Virus record (IMG/VR): IMGVR_UViG_3300031707_000085
Coordinates: 1-35,166 of that record
Length of the DNA stretch: 35,166 bases
Direction: 5' to 3' (one strand)
Origin: a virus
Shown here: piece by piece, positions 7,315 to 14,573 of the stretch
How the letters are laid out: each line of letters begins with the position of its first letter
Position numbering within the stretch: position 1 is the first letter of the stretch
Notes under the pieces: generated by a model
What the model saw: only the letters and a program-made list of their open reading frames with translations
The model's database searches: none
What the model was told of the DNA's origin: nothing
Program-made: the position numbers and the translations under genes

Positions 7315-7961
7315 GAACCCATCTCCTTCTGGTTGACGCCCTCGCGTAACCGCTCGAAGTTCTTCAGGTGCACGTCGTGCACGGCTGCCATGACGTCAGA
7401 TTCTCGCAGTCCAACCACGGCAATGATGTTTAACATGAAGACAAAGAGGTCCCCAAACTCCTCGAGCAAGTTGGGCGTGTCGATCTCATGATTCTCGTAG
7501 ACTCGGTGCCACTTCCAGGGCGTAGCCTCCAGCAGTTCACCGATCTCTTGGTACGCTCGCAGCACATTCCGCCGGATCTGTTCTAGGCGATCCTCAGGAG
7601 TCAGTTCCCGATATCGGACGCCGAGACACAGTTGGTAGAGTCGCTGCACCATGTAGGCCATCCCGAGCCAGTTGATGTCACGTACAACAACCAACTCATA
7701 CGGATACTCCTGCCTAAATGCTGCCAACTTCTCGGCTGCGTTCGCGTGTTCGTACCCCTTGACCTCCAGATAACATGCCGCCTCGTCTATCCAGAAGTCT
7801 GGAATGAAGCCACCGGCTGACGTACGAAACTTCCGGGGTTCATAGATCCACGTCAACTGGAGTTCATCTAGGATCCGCGCGACCTTGACCTCCCAAGAGG
7901 AGTGCATCTGGATCTTGCCGCGCGGTCCCTCGTAAGCGTACCCCTTAGTCCTGGGGCTCAA
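7311..7961 (-). CDS. PD-(D/E)XK nuclease fused to dimeric-dUTPase/MazG-like domain
   Basis: The 216-residue protein has two parts. Residues 1-100 look like a phage endonuclease of PD-(D/E)XK type: [29 protein letters not shown] with Asp55 and CYLEVKGY with Glu66 and Lys68. Residues 118-216 look like an all-alpha NTP pyrophosphatase of the dimeric dUTPase kind: [18 protein letters not shown] (Glu139, Glu142), then [16 protein letters not shown] (Glu168, Asp171). Such enzymes hydrolyse dUTP or dCTP to the monophosphate, which would feed the downstream TS-like enzyme. The start is TTG at 7961; the family's SSWE segment is usually preceded by residues like those gained from this start, but ATG at 7907 is possible. 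It overlaps the upstream gene by 17 bases. Confidence 0.65.
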   Translation of the reverse strand: MSPRTKGYAYEGPRGKIQMHSSWEVKVARILDELQLTWIYEPRKFRTSAGGFIPDFWIDEAACYLEVKGYEHANAAEKLAAFRQEYPYELVVVRDINWLGMAYMVQRLYQLCLGVRYRELTPEDRLEQIRRNVLRAYQEIGELLEATPWKWHRVYENHEIDTPNLLEEFGDLFVFMLNIIAVVGLRESDVMAAVHDVHLKNFERLREGVNQKEMGS

Positions 7962-8598
7962 CCTCGCCCTCGAGTCTCCGACGCAATGAGCGCCTGGGCG
8001 CAGGATCGTCAGACTCGACCTCGCCCGGTGCCTTTAAAGGCGCGGCGGGATCGTGGATCGTCTGACTCGGTTTGGAGTCCGTCGCTACCGCCGGGATCTC
8101 GGCGGCGTCTGCGGGAGCCTGTGGATCAAGTACTGGCTCACGCATGTCGTTGTCTTCACGTTCCTGCTCATCGACAGGACCCATTAGCGGCGGCTCGTCT
8201 GCGGGATTGATCAGGGCGGGCGCTGGCTCACCGGTCAAACGAGTGTGTATATCCAGCGCCGGCTTCTCGCCAGCCAGTGACTCTAGAACGTCCTTCTGGC
8301 GCTTGACTTCCCGGGCGAGTTGTGTGATCGCAGTCTTCGCCTGGTCTCTGAACGCGATGAATTCCGGGGCGATCCCGACTCCCTCTACGGCCAATCCCGA
8401 GGCATCAGAAGCAACTTGTGCCAGTGTTTTCTCTGACCGCTCGGCTGCTGCCAGCGCGACCTTGTCGCACTCCTCGAGTTGGGCTCCTATGTCGCCCTCG
8501 GTGTCGATGTCGGTGTACCGGATCTCAACCTTGAGCATCCCGTAGTCTTGTCCGGGAATCTTGGTCGTGAGTCCCGTCATTACCGAGATCTTAGGCAT
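7945..8598 (-). CDS. Uncharacterised phage protein with acidic, proline-rich C-terminus
   Basis: I do not recognise this 217-residue protein. Residues 1-40 form a likely beta-rich start (KISVMTGLTTK, MLKVEIRYTDID). Residues 40-110 are helical and coiled-coil-like with many Ala, Glu and Lys. From about 115 to the end the chain is low-complexity, rich in Pro, Ala, Asp and Glu, and closes with a mixed [14 protein letters not shown]. No catalytic motif or membrane segment is visible. GGGAGGT precedes the ATG at 8598, making the start secure. It lies between the tRNA and the nuclease/dUTPase gene, downstream of the ssDNA-binding protein, which suggests an accessory role in DNA replication or recombination; this is context only. 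Confidence 0.75.
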   Translation of the reverse strand: MPKISVMTGLTTKIPGQDYGMLKVEIRYTDIDTEGDIGAQLEECDKVALAAAERSEKTLAQVASDASGLAVEGVGIAPEFIAFRDQAKTAITQLAREVKRQKDVLESLAGEKPALDIHTRLTGEPAPALINPADEPPLMGPVDEQEREDNDMREPVLDPQAPADAAEIPAVATDSKPSQTIHDPAAPLKAPGEVESDDPAPRRSLRRRLEGEVEPQD

Positions 8599-8628
8599 TC
8601 TGTCGACCTCCCTCTTCTGTTCCTAAAA

Positions 8629-8703
8629 TGGCAGGCGCCGGAGGACTTGAACCCCCATCTCCGGATTTGGAATCCAGCGGTTTGCCAGTTAACCTAGACA
8701 CCT
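8629..8703 (-). tRNA. tRNA-Trp (anticodon CCA)
   Basis: A complete cloverleaf folds on the minus strand: acceptor AGGTGTC with GGCGCCT (two G-U pairs), D-stem GGTT/AACC with loop AACTGGCA, anticodon stem CTGGA/TCCGG with loop TTCCAAA (anticodon CCA), a 4-base variable region, T-stem GGGGG/CCTCC with loop TTCAAGT, discriminator G and an encoded CCA tail. It reads UGG. The 5' end overlaps the TAG stop of the ssDNA-binding protein gene by two bases, so it must be cut from the operon transcript or from its own RNA. Confidence 0.93.
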
Positions 8704-9484
8704 AGTACTTGGGCGGATCGTTGAACGGGTTGCTCAACCAGTCGTCGCCCTCGCTCTCTGCCTCAGAATCATTGGGCGGCGGTGCCGCCTCGCTCTGCGG
8801 AACCTGAACCGTGCGCCTCGGCGCGCTCTCCCGTGTCTTGCCGCCGGTCTGTCCGTCCAATGACCGTACTCGGCCCAGAGCGATGTCCTCGAGCTTCGGC
8901 AACGTACCCCGTAGTTTCTCCAGGTCCGGCGGTAGGGCCACGATCGTGCCCTCCACGGGTTCCAAGATGTACGTCGGGCGGTTAGTGCCCTTGACGCCTG
9001 TGCGAATCCACTCGTAGTCGCGGTCGGTCAGGTTACCGTACCGCTGAACTCGCATGTCAATCGAGCCCTTGTGCATGTGCGAGTAGTGCATGAGGCGCGC
9101 CTCGCCGATCTCTTCCTTGAAGCGCACCAGTCCGTTCCAGGTGATCCGCTCGCGCCCCTCGCCAGCCAAGGCCATGAACTGCCGGTACTCGTAGACCCAG
9201 GCCAAGAACATGTACGACATGCTAATGTCTTCCTGGCAGTACGGGCACGACTGGTGCAGTTCCTCCAGGCAGAACACGGGCTCGTAGTACGTGACGCCCT
9301 TCTGACTACGCTTCATGACCCGGTGAAAGTTACCCCAGAAGACGTCATCGACGTCAGACAAGAACCGGATGACTGCGCTCTCTTGGTCATCGTAGAGGCG
9401 CAGGTGCCGAATGAAATCACCGCCGCCTGTCGGCATTCCGGCAGCGGCCTCGCTTCCCTGTTTCCAGCCAGTCCCATGCGTCAT
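8702..9484 (-). CDS. Single-stranded DNA-binding protein, gp32-like with zinc site
   Basis: The 260-residue protein has a beta-rich N-terminal core (FIRHLRLYDD, AVIRFLSDVDDVFWGNFHRVM), then a probable zinc site made of His54, Cys72, Cys80 and Cys83. This His-Cys-Cys-X2-Cys order resembles T4 gp32. Aromatic and basic residues continue to about 190. The last 60 residues are disordered and acidic (SEAESEGDDW), the usual tail through which phage and bacterial SSBs hold partner proteins. It is encoded between the sigma factor and the tRNA, in the replication operon. A GGGTATAG box lies upstream at 9523-9528, and AGGAGGGG precedes the ATG. The family call is from this pattern rather than a confirmed homologue; other zinc-containing replication proteins are possible. 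Confidence 0.55.
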   Translation of the reverse strand: MTHGTGWKQGSEAAAGMPTGGGDFIRHLRLYDDQESAVIRFLSDVDDVFWGNFHRVMKRSQKGVTYYEPVFCLEELHQSCPYCQEDISMSYMFLAWVYEYRQFMALAGEGRERITWNGLVRFKEEIGEARLMHYSHMHKGSIDMRVQRYGNLTDRDYEWIRTGVKGTNRPTYILEPVEGTIVALPPDLEKLRGTLPKLEDIALGRVRSLDGQTGGKTRESAPRRTVQVPQSEAAPPPNDSEAESEGDDWLSNPFNDPPKY

Positions 9485-9522
9485 AGGTACATTCCCCTCC
9501 TATTGAACCGCTTCCCGATCTA

Positions 9523-9528
9523 ACTATA
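9523..9528 (-). promoter_or_regulatory. GGGTATAGT -10-like box before the SSB-like gene
   Basis: The minus strand reads GCTGGGTATAGTTAG just after the sigma factor stop at 9536. It would give a leader of about 32 bases with an AGGAGGGG ribosome site. It matches the boxes at 2518, 13115 and 14556. No -35 box was found. Confidence 0.4.
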
Positions 9529-9535
9529 CCCAGCC

Positions 9536-10012
9536 TTAGACCATGGGCAGGTGCCGTCTGAGCTCGGCCTTAACGCCCTCGAACTCATCTGGTGACACCA
9601 GCGCCTTCAGTTCCTTGAGGGTCATCCCCTGGTCTAGAACCGACCTCACTATCTTGCGGCAGGTAGAACTGAGCCCTGCCTCTAGTTCCACCCGCTCGAA
9701 TCCCGACTCATGACTGGGCGCATCAACACCTTCCAGCGGCATCTGCATGGTTAGGGGTACCCGCTTTCGTGCGCGGGGTCGACACGCCAACTGACCCATG
9801 CGGTTCTGAAACGCGCAGTACAGGAAGTGCATGAATCCACTCTCGCCACGATTAGGGTCGTAGTTCCGCTGGGCACGCGCCAACACAACGCGCAGTTCCT
9901 GAGCGATGTCGTCGGAATCCATGCCCGAGACGTACGAGCGAGAGAACTTGATGATGAGCGGGGTGTAACGCTTCTCGAGTTCGCTGTAGGTCATGTCCCT
10001 TACACTACTCAA
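9536..10012 (-). CDS. Phage sigma factor (sigma-70-like, regions 2 and 4)
   Basis: The protein has about 158 residues. Its first half resembles sigma region 2: LEKRYTPLIIKFSRSYVSGMDSDDIAQEL, then ARAQRNYDPNRGESGFMHFLYCAFQNRM. The second half, SSTCRKIVRSVLDQGMTLKELKALV, fits the helix-turn-helix of region 4. It would direct host RNA polymerase to phage promoters, perhaps the GGGTATAG boxes listed here. The longest frame starts at 10039, but that ATG lies in the -10 box of a strong promoter (10035-10063). A TTG at 10012 has AGAGGAG eight bases upstream and is preferred; ATG at 9994 is a third choice. A recombination or DNA-binding protein of similar helical make-up is the main alternative. Confidence 0.7.
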   Translation of the reverse strand: MSSVRDMTYSELEKRYTPLIIKFSRSYVSGMDSDDIAQELRVVLARAQRNYDPNRGESGFMHFLYCAFQNRMGQLACRPRARKRVPLTMQMPLEGVDAPSHESGFERVELEAGLSSTCRKIVRSVLDQGMTLKELKALVSPDEFEGVKAELRRHLPMV

Positions 10013-10034
10013 AGTCGTATCTCCTCTCGTGATC

Positions 10035-10063
10035 ATCATAACACAAGTTGGGCCTTTTGTAAA
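10035..10063 (-). promoter_or_regulatory. Sigma-70-type promoter of the sigma factor gene
   Basis: On the minus strand TTTACA (10063-10058) and TATGAT (10040-10035) are spaced by exactly 17 bases, close to the consensus TTGACA-17-TATAAT. The -35 box falls within one copy of an 18-base direct repeat. Predicted transcription starts near 10028, upstream of the AGAGGAG site that serves the TTG at 10012. Confidence 0.7.
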
Positions 10064-10096
10064 TAGGTCTAGGAGACTTTTTGTAAATAGGTCTAG
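10055..10096 (-). repeat. 18-base direct repeat next to the sigma-gene promoter
   Basis: The motif CTAGACCTATTTACAAAA occurs at 10096-10079 and again at 10072-10055, a spacing of 24 bases (just over two helical turns). The upstream copy includes the TAG stop of the primase gene; the downstream copy contains the TTTACA -35 box. The layout is that of an operator pair. Confidence 0.85.
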
Positions 10097-11043
10097 AGGT
10101 CACTAGGCAAGAGAATCGGACGTACCGTTGCCAAGACCTCAGAGAGCCGCTCGGCAGCAACCTCCTGAATGTCCTTAACGTCTACCGGCAAGGACACCAA
10201 GGACACGCCGTAATTCCGAATCAACTGTCCCACGAGCGTCTTTGTCGACTGTCGCCCAGCCTTATCGTTATCAAGGCAGAGGGCGATCTGTTTGACGTGC
10301 GCCCGTAACCAATCTCGCTGTTCCTGCACAAGGTCTGCACCTAACATGGCCAACGCATTGGCGTGCCCGTTCTGGTGCAACCACATCGCATCAAGTGGTC
10401 CCTCGACCAGTAACGGAGCCACACCACGGTACAGATGTAGAGGAAAGAACGTCCGTCGAAAGCCGGATGGGTAGAGATACTTGCGTGCCAACGGCAAACC
10501 GCGGTCAATTCGCCGACGTACAAAGCCGACGATGTTCGCCTGCCCATCGCGTACCGGAAAGATCAGCGAGTCGTCTTCCTCGTCGTAACGCACCTCAAAC
10601 TGCCGCATTGTCGCGGGCGTAAAACCGCGGTCAAAGAAATACTGCTCCATGGTGTCAAGCGATAGCGCCTCGTAGACTTCGTTCCAACGTACCAGACTCT
10701 CAGCGTACTCGTCGTCACCGCCAGTGATCTTGTACAACCGCGCCAATAACGCTGCCGTACTCTCATGTATGACGGCCCGATGTTCACGCAACCAGGCGAC
10801 CGCTGCCGCCCCATCAATCTCCAGTATCAACGCGACCAGCGCCAGCAGTCCACCAGTCTCGCTCGAGTGCCGGTCTATCCAGCCGCCGTGTTCCAAGTTG
10901 ACACTGAAACTAGGGTTGTGCTCGGGGTGAAACGGACAGAGAGTATCGACCCAATCACCACGGGCCCGTTCTGTTAGAACGATCCCGAGTTCCTCAAGCA
11001 CCTCGGGAATGTCAATCTCAACGTCAGCGATCAGCGTCGTCAT
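10093..11043 (-). CDS. DNA primase (DnaG-like, with TOPRIM domain)
   Basis: The 316-residue protein starts with a primase zinc-ribbon-like region: CPFHPEHNPSFSVN with Cys36 and His39. The second metal-binding half, normally a Cys pair, is replaced by WIDRHSSETGG, so the site is partial. After a helical linker comes the catalytic core: LIFPVRDGQANIVGFVRRRID near 159-179, TOPRIM motif LLVEGPLDAMW with Glu213, and ALCLDNDKAGRQ with Asp257 and Asp259. This fits a short phage primase making RNA primers. It follows the helicase gene with no gap, the usual pairing. ATG at 11043 directly follows the helicase TAG. The start is clear but its ribosome site is weak, so translation probably depends on the helicase gene. 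Confidence 0.88.
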   Translation of the reverse strand: MTTLIADVEIDIPEVLEELGIVLTERARGDWVDTLCPFHPEHNPSFSVNLEHGGWIDRHSSETGGLLALVALILEIDGAAAVAWLREHRAVIHESTAALLARLYKITGGDDEYAESLVRWNEVYEALSLDTMEQYFFDRGFTPATMRQFEVRYDEEDDSLIFPVRDGQANIVGFVRRRIDRGLPLARKYLYPSGFRRTFFPLHLYRGVAPLLVEGPLDAMWLHQNGHANALAMLGADLVQEQRDWLRAHVKQIALCLDNDKAGRQSTKTLVGQLIRNYGVSLVSLPVDVKDIQEVAAERLSEVLATVRPILLPSDL

Positions 11044-12348
11044 CTAGTACGCCGGCCCCTTCGGCGGTAGCGCCTCATCGGTCTCGTGTGTTATCATCGC
11101 CAGTTCCTCAATGTGCCCACGATCCACGTCCCAAAGTAGTTCATGACGCCGGATAGACCGTTCGTCGTCTCTGACCTTACGCGTGAGGTAGGATCGGTGA
11201 CCTGAGTCGTAGGGCTTACTGTGTGAAAGCGCAAAGACATAGTCGGCAACCTGCGCAATCGAGTACCCATAACCGATCTGTGCTATTCCCGGCGGAGTCG
11301 ATTCATCTTTCCCAGCCTCACGCGTGGCCTGATGAACCGCGAGTACAGGAATGTTATCATGTTGCGCCAGGGCCTTAAGCATCTCGACGCCTTCTTTGAG
11401 CACTTCCCAGCCAGCCTTACCGGCGCCCTTGATACCCAGCAAATGCAGGCCGTCAATCACGACCTCATCTGGCTTGTACTCTGCGGTCAATGCCCATACG
11501 TCATCAAACGTGAACGGCCGCCGCGCGCTCGGTGCATCGAGAATAACAAAGTTCTCGCCCTGCGCGCAGTAATGAAGCCACGCCATGTAACGTTCGCGTG
11601 TCTCCTCACCGTGACGCAGTTTACGATGCGAGAGTTCGATGTGCTTGAGGTGTGCGCCCATCACATCGAACCGCAGGCCTTGCTCGGCTATCGTCATCTC
11701 TGGCGAGATCATCAGTACTCGTTTACCGGCGTTCCAAGCCGTCACAGCCATGTGCATAAGCAACCACGACTTGCCAACGCCCAGGGTACCGAAGACAATG
11801 ACCACGTCGCCGCCGACGAACCCCATGTTCTGACAGTCAAAGTACTCTAGTCCGGTAGGAATTCCTATGAACCCGCCCCTTGCTCGAACCCGCTGTGCCT
11901 CATCAAAACGATCCAAACGTTCCTTCGCACCGCTGTCCAAGAAATGCTGACGTCGACGACCCCCATCGATGTGCAGCGCTGAAAGATCTTCGATTAGTCC
12001 TGCAATGGCCTCCGTGGGTTTGACCTCAAGATCGGCGCCCCGACGCCACACCGCGCTCTTCGCCAGACGGTAGACCTCACGTTCACGCACGCGCCGGGCA
12101 TACTCTTCTAGATCGCCGGGTTCCGTCGCCTCAAACCCAAACAGTTGCCGCAGGTCTTCTACCTTAGGCAGTTCGTCTTGCCGCCGCAGATAATCGTCAA
12201 GGTAAGTCCAGACCTTGGCATGCAACTCGGGTACCGCGTCGAAACTGTCGGCCGAGATCCCGAGTTCCTTGCACAAACGCACATCGCCCGGCGTCCGTAG
12301 ACTTGACAATAGCGTCGCCTCAAGTACAGCAGGTGCGGGTTCGCTCAT
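11044..12348 (-). CDS. Replicative DNA helicase (DnaB-like)
   Basis: The 434-residue protein has an N-terminal helical part (LEATLLSSLRTPGDVRLCKELGISADSFD), as in the DnaB N-domain, and a RecA-like motor. Walker A is FGTLGVGKSWLL near residues 187-194. LMISPEMT follows, then the Walker B strand EVVIDGLHLLG, the sensor region VLAVHQATREAGKD and an arginine-rich end. It unwinds DNA at the fork with the adjacent primase. The longest frame begins at 12411, but GGAAGGGA lies about six bases before ATG 12348 and no ribosome site precedes the outer ATG, so the shorter form is used. Confidence 0.88.
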   Translation of the reverse strand: MSEPAPAVLEATLLSSLRTPGDVRLCKELGISADSFDAVPELHAKVWTYLDDYLRRQDELPKVEDLRQLFGFEATEPGDLEEYARRVREREVYRLAKSAVWRRGADLEVKPTEAIAGLIEDLSALHIDGGRRRQHFLDSGAKERLDRFDEAQRVRARGGFIGIPTGLEYFDCQNMGFVGGDVVIVFGTLGVGKSWLLMHMAVTAWNAGKRVLMISPEMTIAEQGLRFDVMGAHLKHIELSHRKLRHGEETRERYMAWLHYCAQGENFVILDAPSARRPFTFDDVWALTAEYKPDEVVIDGLHLLGIKGAGKAGWEVLKEGVEMLKALAQHDNIPVLAVHQATREAGKDESTPPGIAQIGYGYSIAQVADYVFALSHSKPYDSGHRSYLTRKVRDDERSIRRHELLWDVDRGHIEELAMITHETDEALPPKGPAY

Positions 12349-12472
12349 TGATGTTCCCTTCCGACGTGAATTACCCTTAGCGTTTTCCAGATGTAGACTT
12401 GAGAGAGCCATCCATATCTACACACGATAGGTAATCCAGATACGGAGACGTTCTCCAACACAAAAGCCGCGC
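12349..12472. other. Intergenic region between unknown gene and helicase gene
   Basis: This 124-base gap holds the GGAAGGGA ribosome site of the helicase gene and a small 5-bp inverted repeat (GGAGA-ACG-TCTCC on the minus strand, about 12454-12466). It has no T-run, so I do not call a terminator. No promoter with good -35 and -10 boxes is seen. Confidence 0.4.
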
Positions 12473-13105
12473 TCACTCGCGTACCAACTCGGCCAGGTAG
12501 TGCAACTTGAACGTGTACCCTGGGGCGTCCGCCCGCCTGGTTAGACCAGTCTGCTTCCGCAGGCACAGTCGTTCATTCTCCAGTTTCACCAACTGACGTT
12601 CAGCCCGCTCGGCCATCTCGTAGTCAATCACCTCAAACGCCGTCAGCGCATCCTCCAGAGCCCCCAACCACTTCTGGCAGTAGGCTGCCTCGGCATCGTC
12701 ATCACACAGACGTGAGAGCCAGACGTGCCGCCAGTAGGCCTTATTCCGCGGCATCAGTGCGCGGATGGGCGCGAGTAACTTATACGGCTTGGCACAGAGC
12801 CAAGGGTTGACTGTCACTTCCTCGTCTATGACCGCCAGCGCTGACTTTACCTCGCGTACCCACCGCATGGCCAGCAGATCAAGAGCGCACGCCAATAACC
12901 ACGGATCCAGTCCGTCCTCAACCAACTCGGTAAAGAACCGCATCCAGTCACGTCGCAATAACCGCGGTTCCCGGCCGGTCTCGCGCTTGACGGCCTGCTT
13001 AAGGTACTCGAACCAGACAGTACCCTGGTGGACCTCGCGCGCTAACTCGTCTGGAAAGCAGGCAGGGACCAGCATCGTCTCAGACGGGGTTTGTTCTTCA
13101 GCCAT
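12473..13105 (-). CDS. Uncharacterised protein upstream of the helicase
   Basis: I do not recognise this 210-residue protein. It looks all-helical, rich in Leu, Trp, Arg and Glu, with blocks RDWMRFFTELVEDGLDPWLL, LDLLAMRWVREVKSALAVIDEE and, after about 180, KLENERLCLRKQTGLTRR. No signal peptide, membrane helix or known catalytic motif is visible. Being first in the replication operon, just before DnaB-like helicase and primase, it could be a helicase loader or origin-binding protein, but nothing in the sequence proves this. No Shine-Dalgarno precedes its ATG; a GGGTATAGTT box starts about ten bases before it, so the mRNA may be nearly leaderless. Confidence 0.75.
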   Translation of the reverse strand: MAEEQTPSETMLVPACFPDELAREVHQGTVWFEYLKQAVKRETGREPRLLRRDWMRFFTELVEDGLDPWLLACALDLLAMRWVREVKSALAVIDEEVTVNPWLCAKPYKLLAPIRALMPRNKAYWRHVWLSRLCDDDAEAAYCQKWLGALEDALTAFEVIDYEMAERAERQLVKLENERLCLRKQTGLTRRADAPGYTFKLHYLAELVRE

Positions 13106-13114
13106 GACATATCA

Positions 13115-13120
13115 ACTATA
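13115..13120 (-). promoter_or_regulatory. GGGTATAGT -10-like box before the replication operon
   Basis: Minus-strand GGGTATAGTT has TATAGT at 13120-13115. Transcription would begin about seven bases later, near 13108, only three bases before the ATG at 13105. There is no Shine-Dalgarno, so a leaderless start fits. No -35 box is seen. Similar boxes lie before three other minus-strand genes. Confidence 0.4.
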
Positions 13121-13129
13121 CCCAGGAAG

Positions 13130-13138
13130 TGATACAAT
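13130..13138 (+). promoter_or_regulatory. Extended -10 promoter of the plus-strand gene
   Basis: TGATACAAT matches an extended -10 element (TGn plus TACAAT). It lies in the 19-base element GTGATACAATGGACTCGAG at 13129-13147, whose near twin is found before the gene at 35146. The expected start site near 13145 gives a short leader holding AAGGAGA before the ATG at 13165. Confidence 0.6.
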
Positions 13139-13164
13139 GGACTCGAGTAAGGAGAGACTGAGTA

Positions 13165-13470
13165 ATGGATATAACAGAGATCCTCAAGTGCGTAACTGAA
13201 CTGACCGGAGTCGGTCTCGCTGGTCTCGTCGTCATTGTTGGCTACTTTCTCGGCCGACTCGTCATCAACCTCGGACGCAACCATCTCGAGCACATGGAAA
13301 AGGCCTACGATAAACTCACCGAGAGCGTAGATCTAGCAGCAAGGGCGCAGGAAATATCGTCGAAGGCGCAGGAAATGCAGACCGATCTGATACGGCTTCA
13401 GAGCATCGCCCTCACGGTTAACACCTCCGCACTTCAAGCCCTACGCGACCTCATCGAACGCAAGACCTAG
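13165..13470 (+). CDS. Small one-TM protein with coiled coil; holin candidate
   Basis: This is the only gene on the plus strand. The 101-residue protein has one clear membrane segment at about 14-36 (GVGLAGLVVIVGYFLG) followed by a charged, heptad-like stretch to the end (MEKAYDKLTESVDLAARAQ and onward). AAGGAGA lies nine bases before the ATG, and an extended -10 promoter lies upstream, so it is a separate transcription unit. It converges on the endolysin-like gene with five bases between the stop codons. Position and make-up suggest a holin or another lysis membrane protein. A one-TM spanin or an anti-superinfection membrane protein are alternatives. Confidence 0.7.
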   Translation: MDITEILKCVTELTGVGLAGLVVIVGYFLGRLVINLGRNHLEHMEKAYDKLTESVDLAARAQEISSKAQEMQTDLIRLQSIALTVNTSALQALRDLIERKT

Positions 13471-13475
13471 ACCCA

Positions 13476-14534
13476 TCAATCCTTGTAGGCCGGGCGGTTT
13501 AGGGCGTTGATCACAGCGTCAAGCGCTGAATCAACCGTAGAAGACAAGACCCCTCTCGACTGACTAACTAATGTTTCCAAACTACGAAGCGCCTTGATCC
13601 TGTTATCCGCCACAACCAGAGCGTTGTTAAGCGTAAGCTTCAAGACATCGCGCTCGCTGATGAGGGCCTCGACTTGACGCCGCAGGTCATCACGCTCAGT
13701 CAGTGCCACCGCAAGTTCCCGACGCAGTCGCTCTAGTTCGTCGGGCTTAGGTACTACCGGCAAGAACGCATCGCGCATAGCCTTCATGGCAACCCACGTT
13801 GCAGCATCCATTTCCTGATAGTCCCAGGCGCTGACGCCAGCGCAGCCGGTCTCTCGGCACCGCGTTCCGAACAGCACCAACTCATCCTTTGTAGGCATCG
13901 GATGCTGCGGTTCGGCCCAGCAGTCTGCTGCAACAAGTAGTTTCTCAGGACCAATTCCGATCGCCCGGTGCTGAGCAACCATCGCGTCAACCGCAGCCGC
14001 GGCGTTAGCGAACAGATTCCCCGTCGGCGGCGTCCAGTACTTGAAGTACAACTGCGGCACGAGACCGTTGCAGTACTTCTCGAACACAGCGTAAGGAAAC
14101 GGACCGTGGTACGCCGGCAGGGCGAACGCCGAGTAGAGAATGTCAGTGTTAGGAAGAGCCGCGCGGATCGGCCTGCACAGAGCCTCGGCGGCATCCGAGC
14201 GACCCTCGAACTCTGCTTCGACATCGAGAACAAGTCCATCAGCCAGGCCGTAGGTCACGCACTCGATAGCGCGTTGAGCATCGGCCGCCACGTTGTTCCG
14301 ACGCTGATACCAGCAATAACCCCAGGCGTAGATGGCCAACTCTGGCATCTTGGCCTTGAGCGCATCCCGGATCTGCTTCCAGTTGATCTCGGTCATCCAG
14401 GCACCGGAGTCCCAAGCCTTAGGGCCGATGAGCATCGTTACCCCGGCGGCGCGAAGGCGGGTAACCACGGCGTCGATGTTACCGCCATCGGTCTTGCTCC
14501 AGACCCATGACCAAACCGATACTCGCTTATCCAC
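13476..14534 (-). CDS. Endolysin-like TIM-barrel glycosidase with C-terminal coiled coil
   Basis: The 352-residue protein has an N-terminal TIM-barrel-like domain of about 250 residues. Repeating strand-helix units are visible: VSVWSWVW, TMLIGPKAW, LAIYAWGYCWY, DGLVLDVEAEFEG (acidic residues at a strand end, the likely catalytic site), ILYSAFALPAYHG, LVPQLYFKYW and AGVSAWDYQEMD. This resembles glycosidase-like domains found in phage lysins and tail hydrolases. Residues 255-330 form a coiled coil (LRRELAVALTERDDLRRQVE). It probably cuts cell-wall polysaccharide, either at lysis or at entry. GTG start at 14534 with GAGGAG seven bases upstream. It stands between the tail fibre and the holin candidate, which favours lysis. 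Confidence 0.65.
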   Translation of the reverse strand: MDKRVSVWSWVWSKTDGGNIDAVVTRLRAAGVTMLIGPKAWDSGAWMTEINWKQIRDALKAKMPELAIYAWGYCWYQRRNNVAADAQRAIECVTYGLADGLVLDVEAEFEGRSDAAEALCRPIRAALPNTDILYSAFALPAYHGPFPYAVFEKYCNGLVPQLYFKYWTPPTGNLFANAAAAVDAMVAQHRAIGIGPEKLLVAADCWAEPQHPMPTKDELVLFGTRCRETGCAGVSAWDYQEMDAATWVAMKAMRDAFLPVVPKPDELERLRRELAVALTERDDLRRQVEALISERDVLKLTLNNALVVADNRIKALRSLETLVSQSRGVLSSTVDSALDAVINALNRPAYKD

Positions 14535-14555
14535 GTTGTTTCTCCTCTCGGGTCA

Positions 14556-14561
14556 TCTATA
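14556..14561 (-). promoter_or_regulatory. GGGTATAGA -10-like box before the endolysin-like gene
   Basis: On the minus strand TTAGGGTATAGATG lies between the tail fibre stop and the lysin GTG, about 20 bases from the start codon, and is followed by GAGAGGAG. It matches the boxes at 2518, 9523 and 13115. No -35 box was found. Confidence 0.35.
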
Positions 14562-14573
14562 CCCTAATCTACC

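Noticed and set aside
10013-10039. ATG at 10039 as start of the sigma factor
   Set aside because: It lies within the TATGAT -10 box of a strong promoter and has no ribosome site; TTG 10012 has one.
13470-13476. Bidirectional terminator between the holin candidate and the lysin
   Set aside because: Only five bases separate the stop codons and no hairpin with T-runs is seen there.
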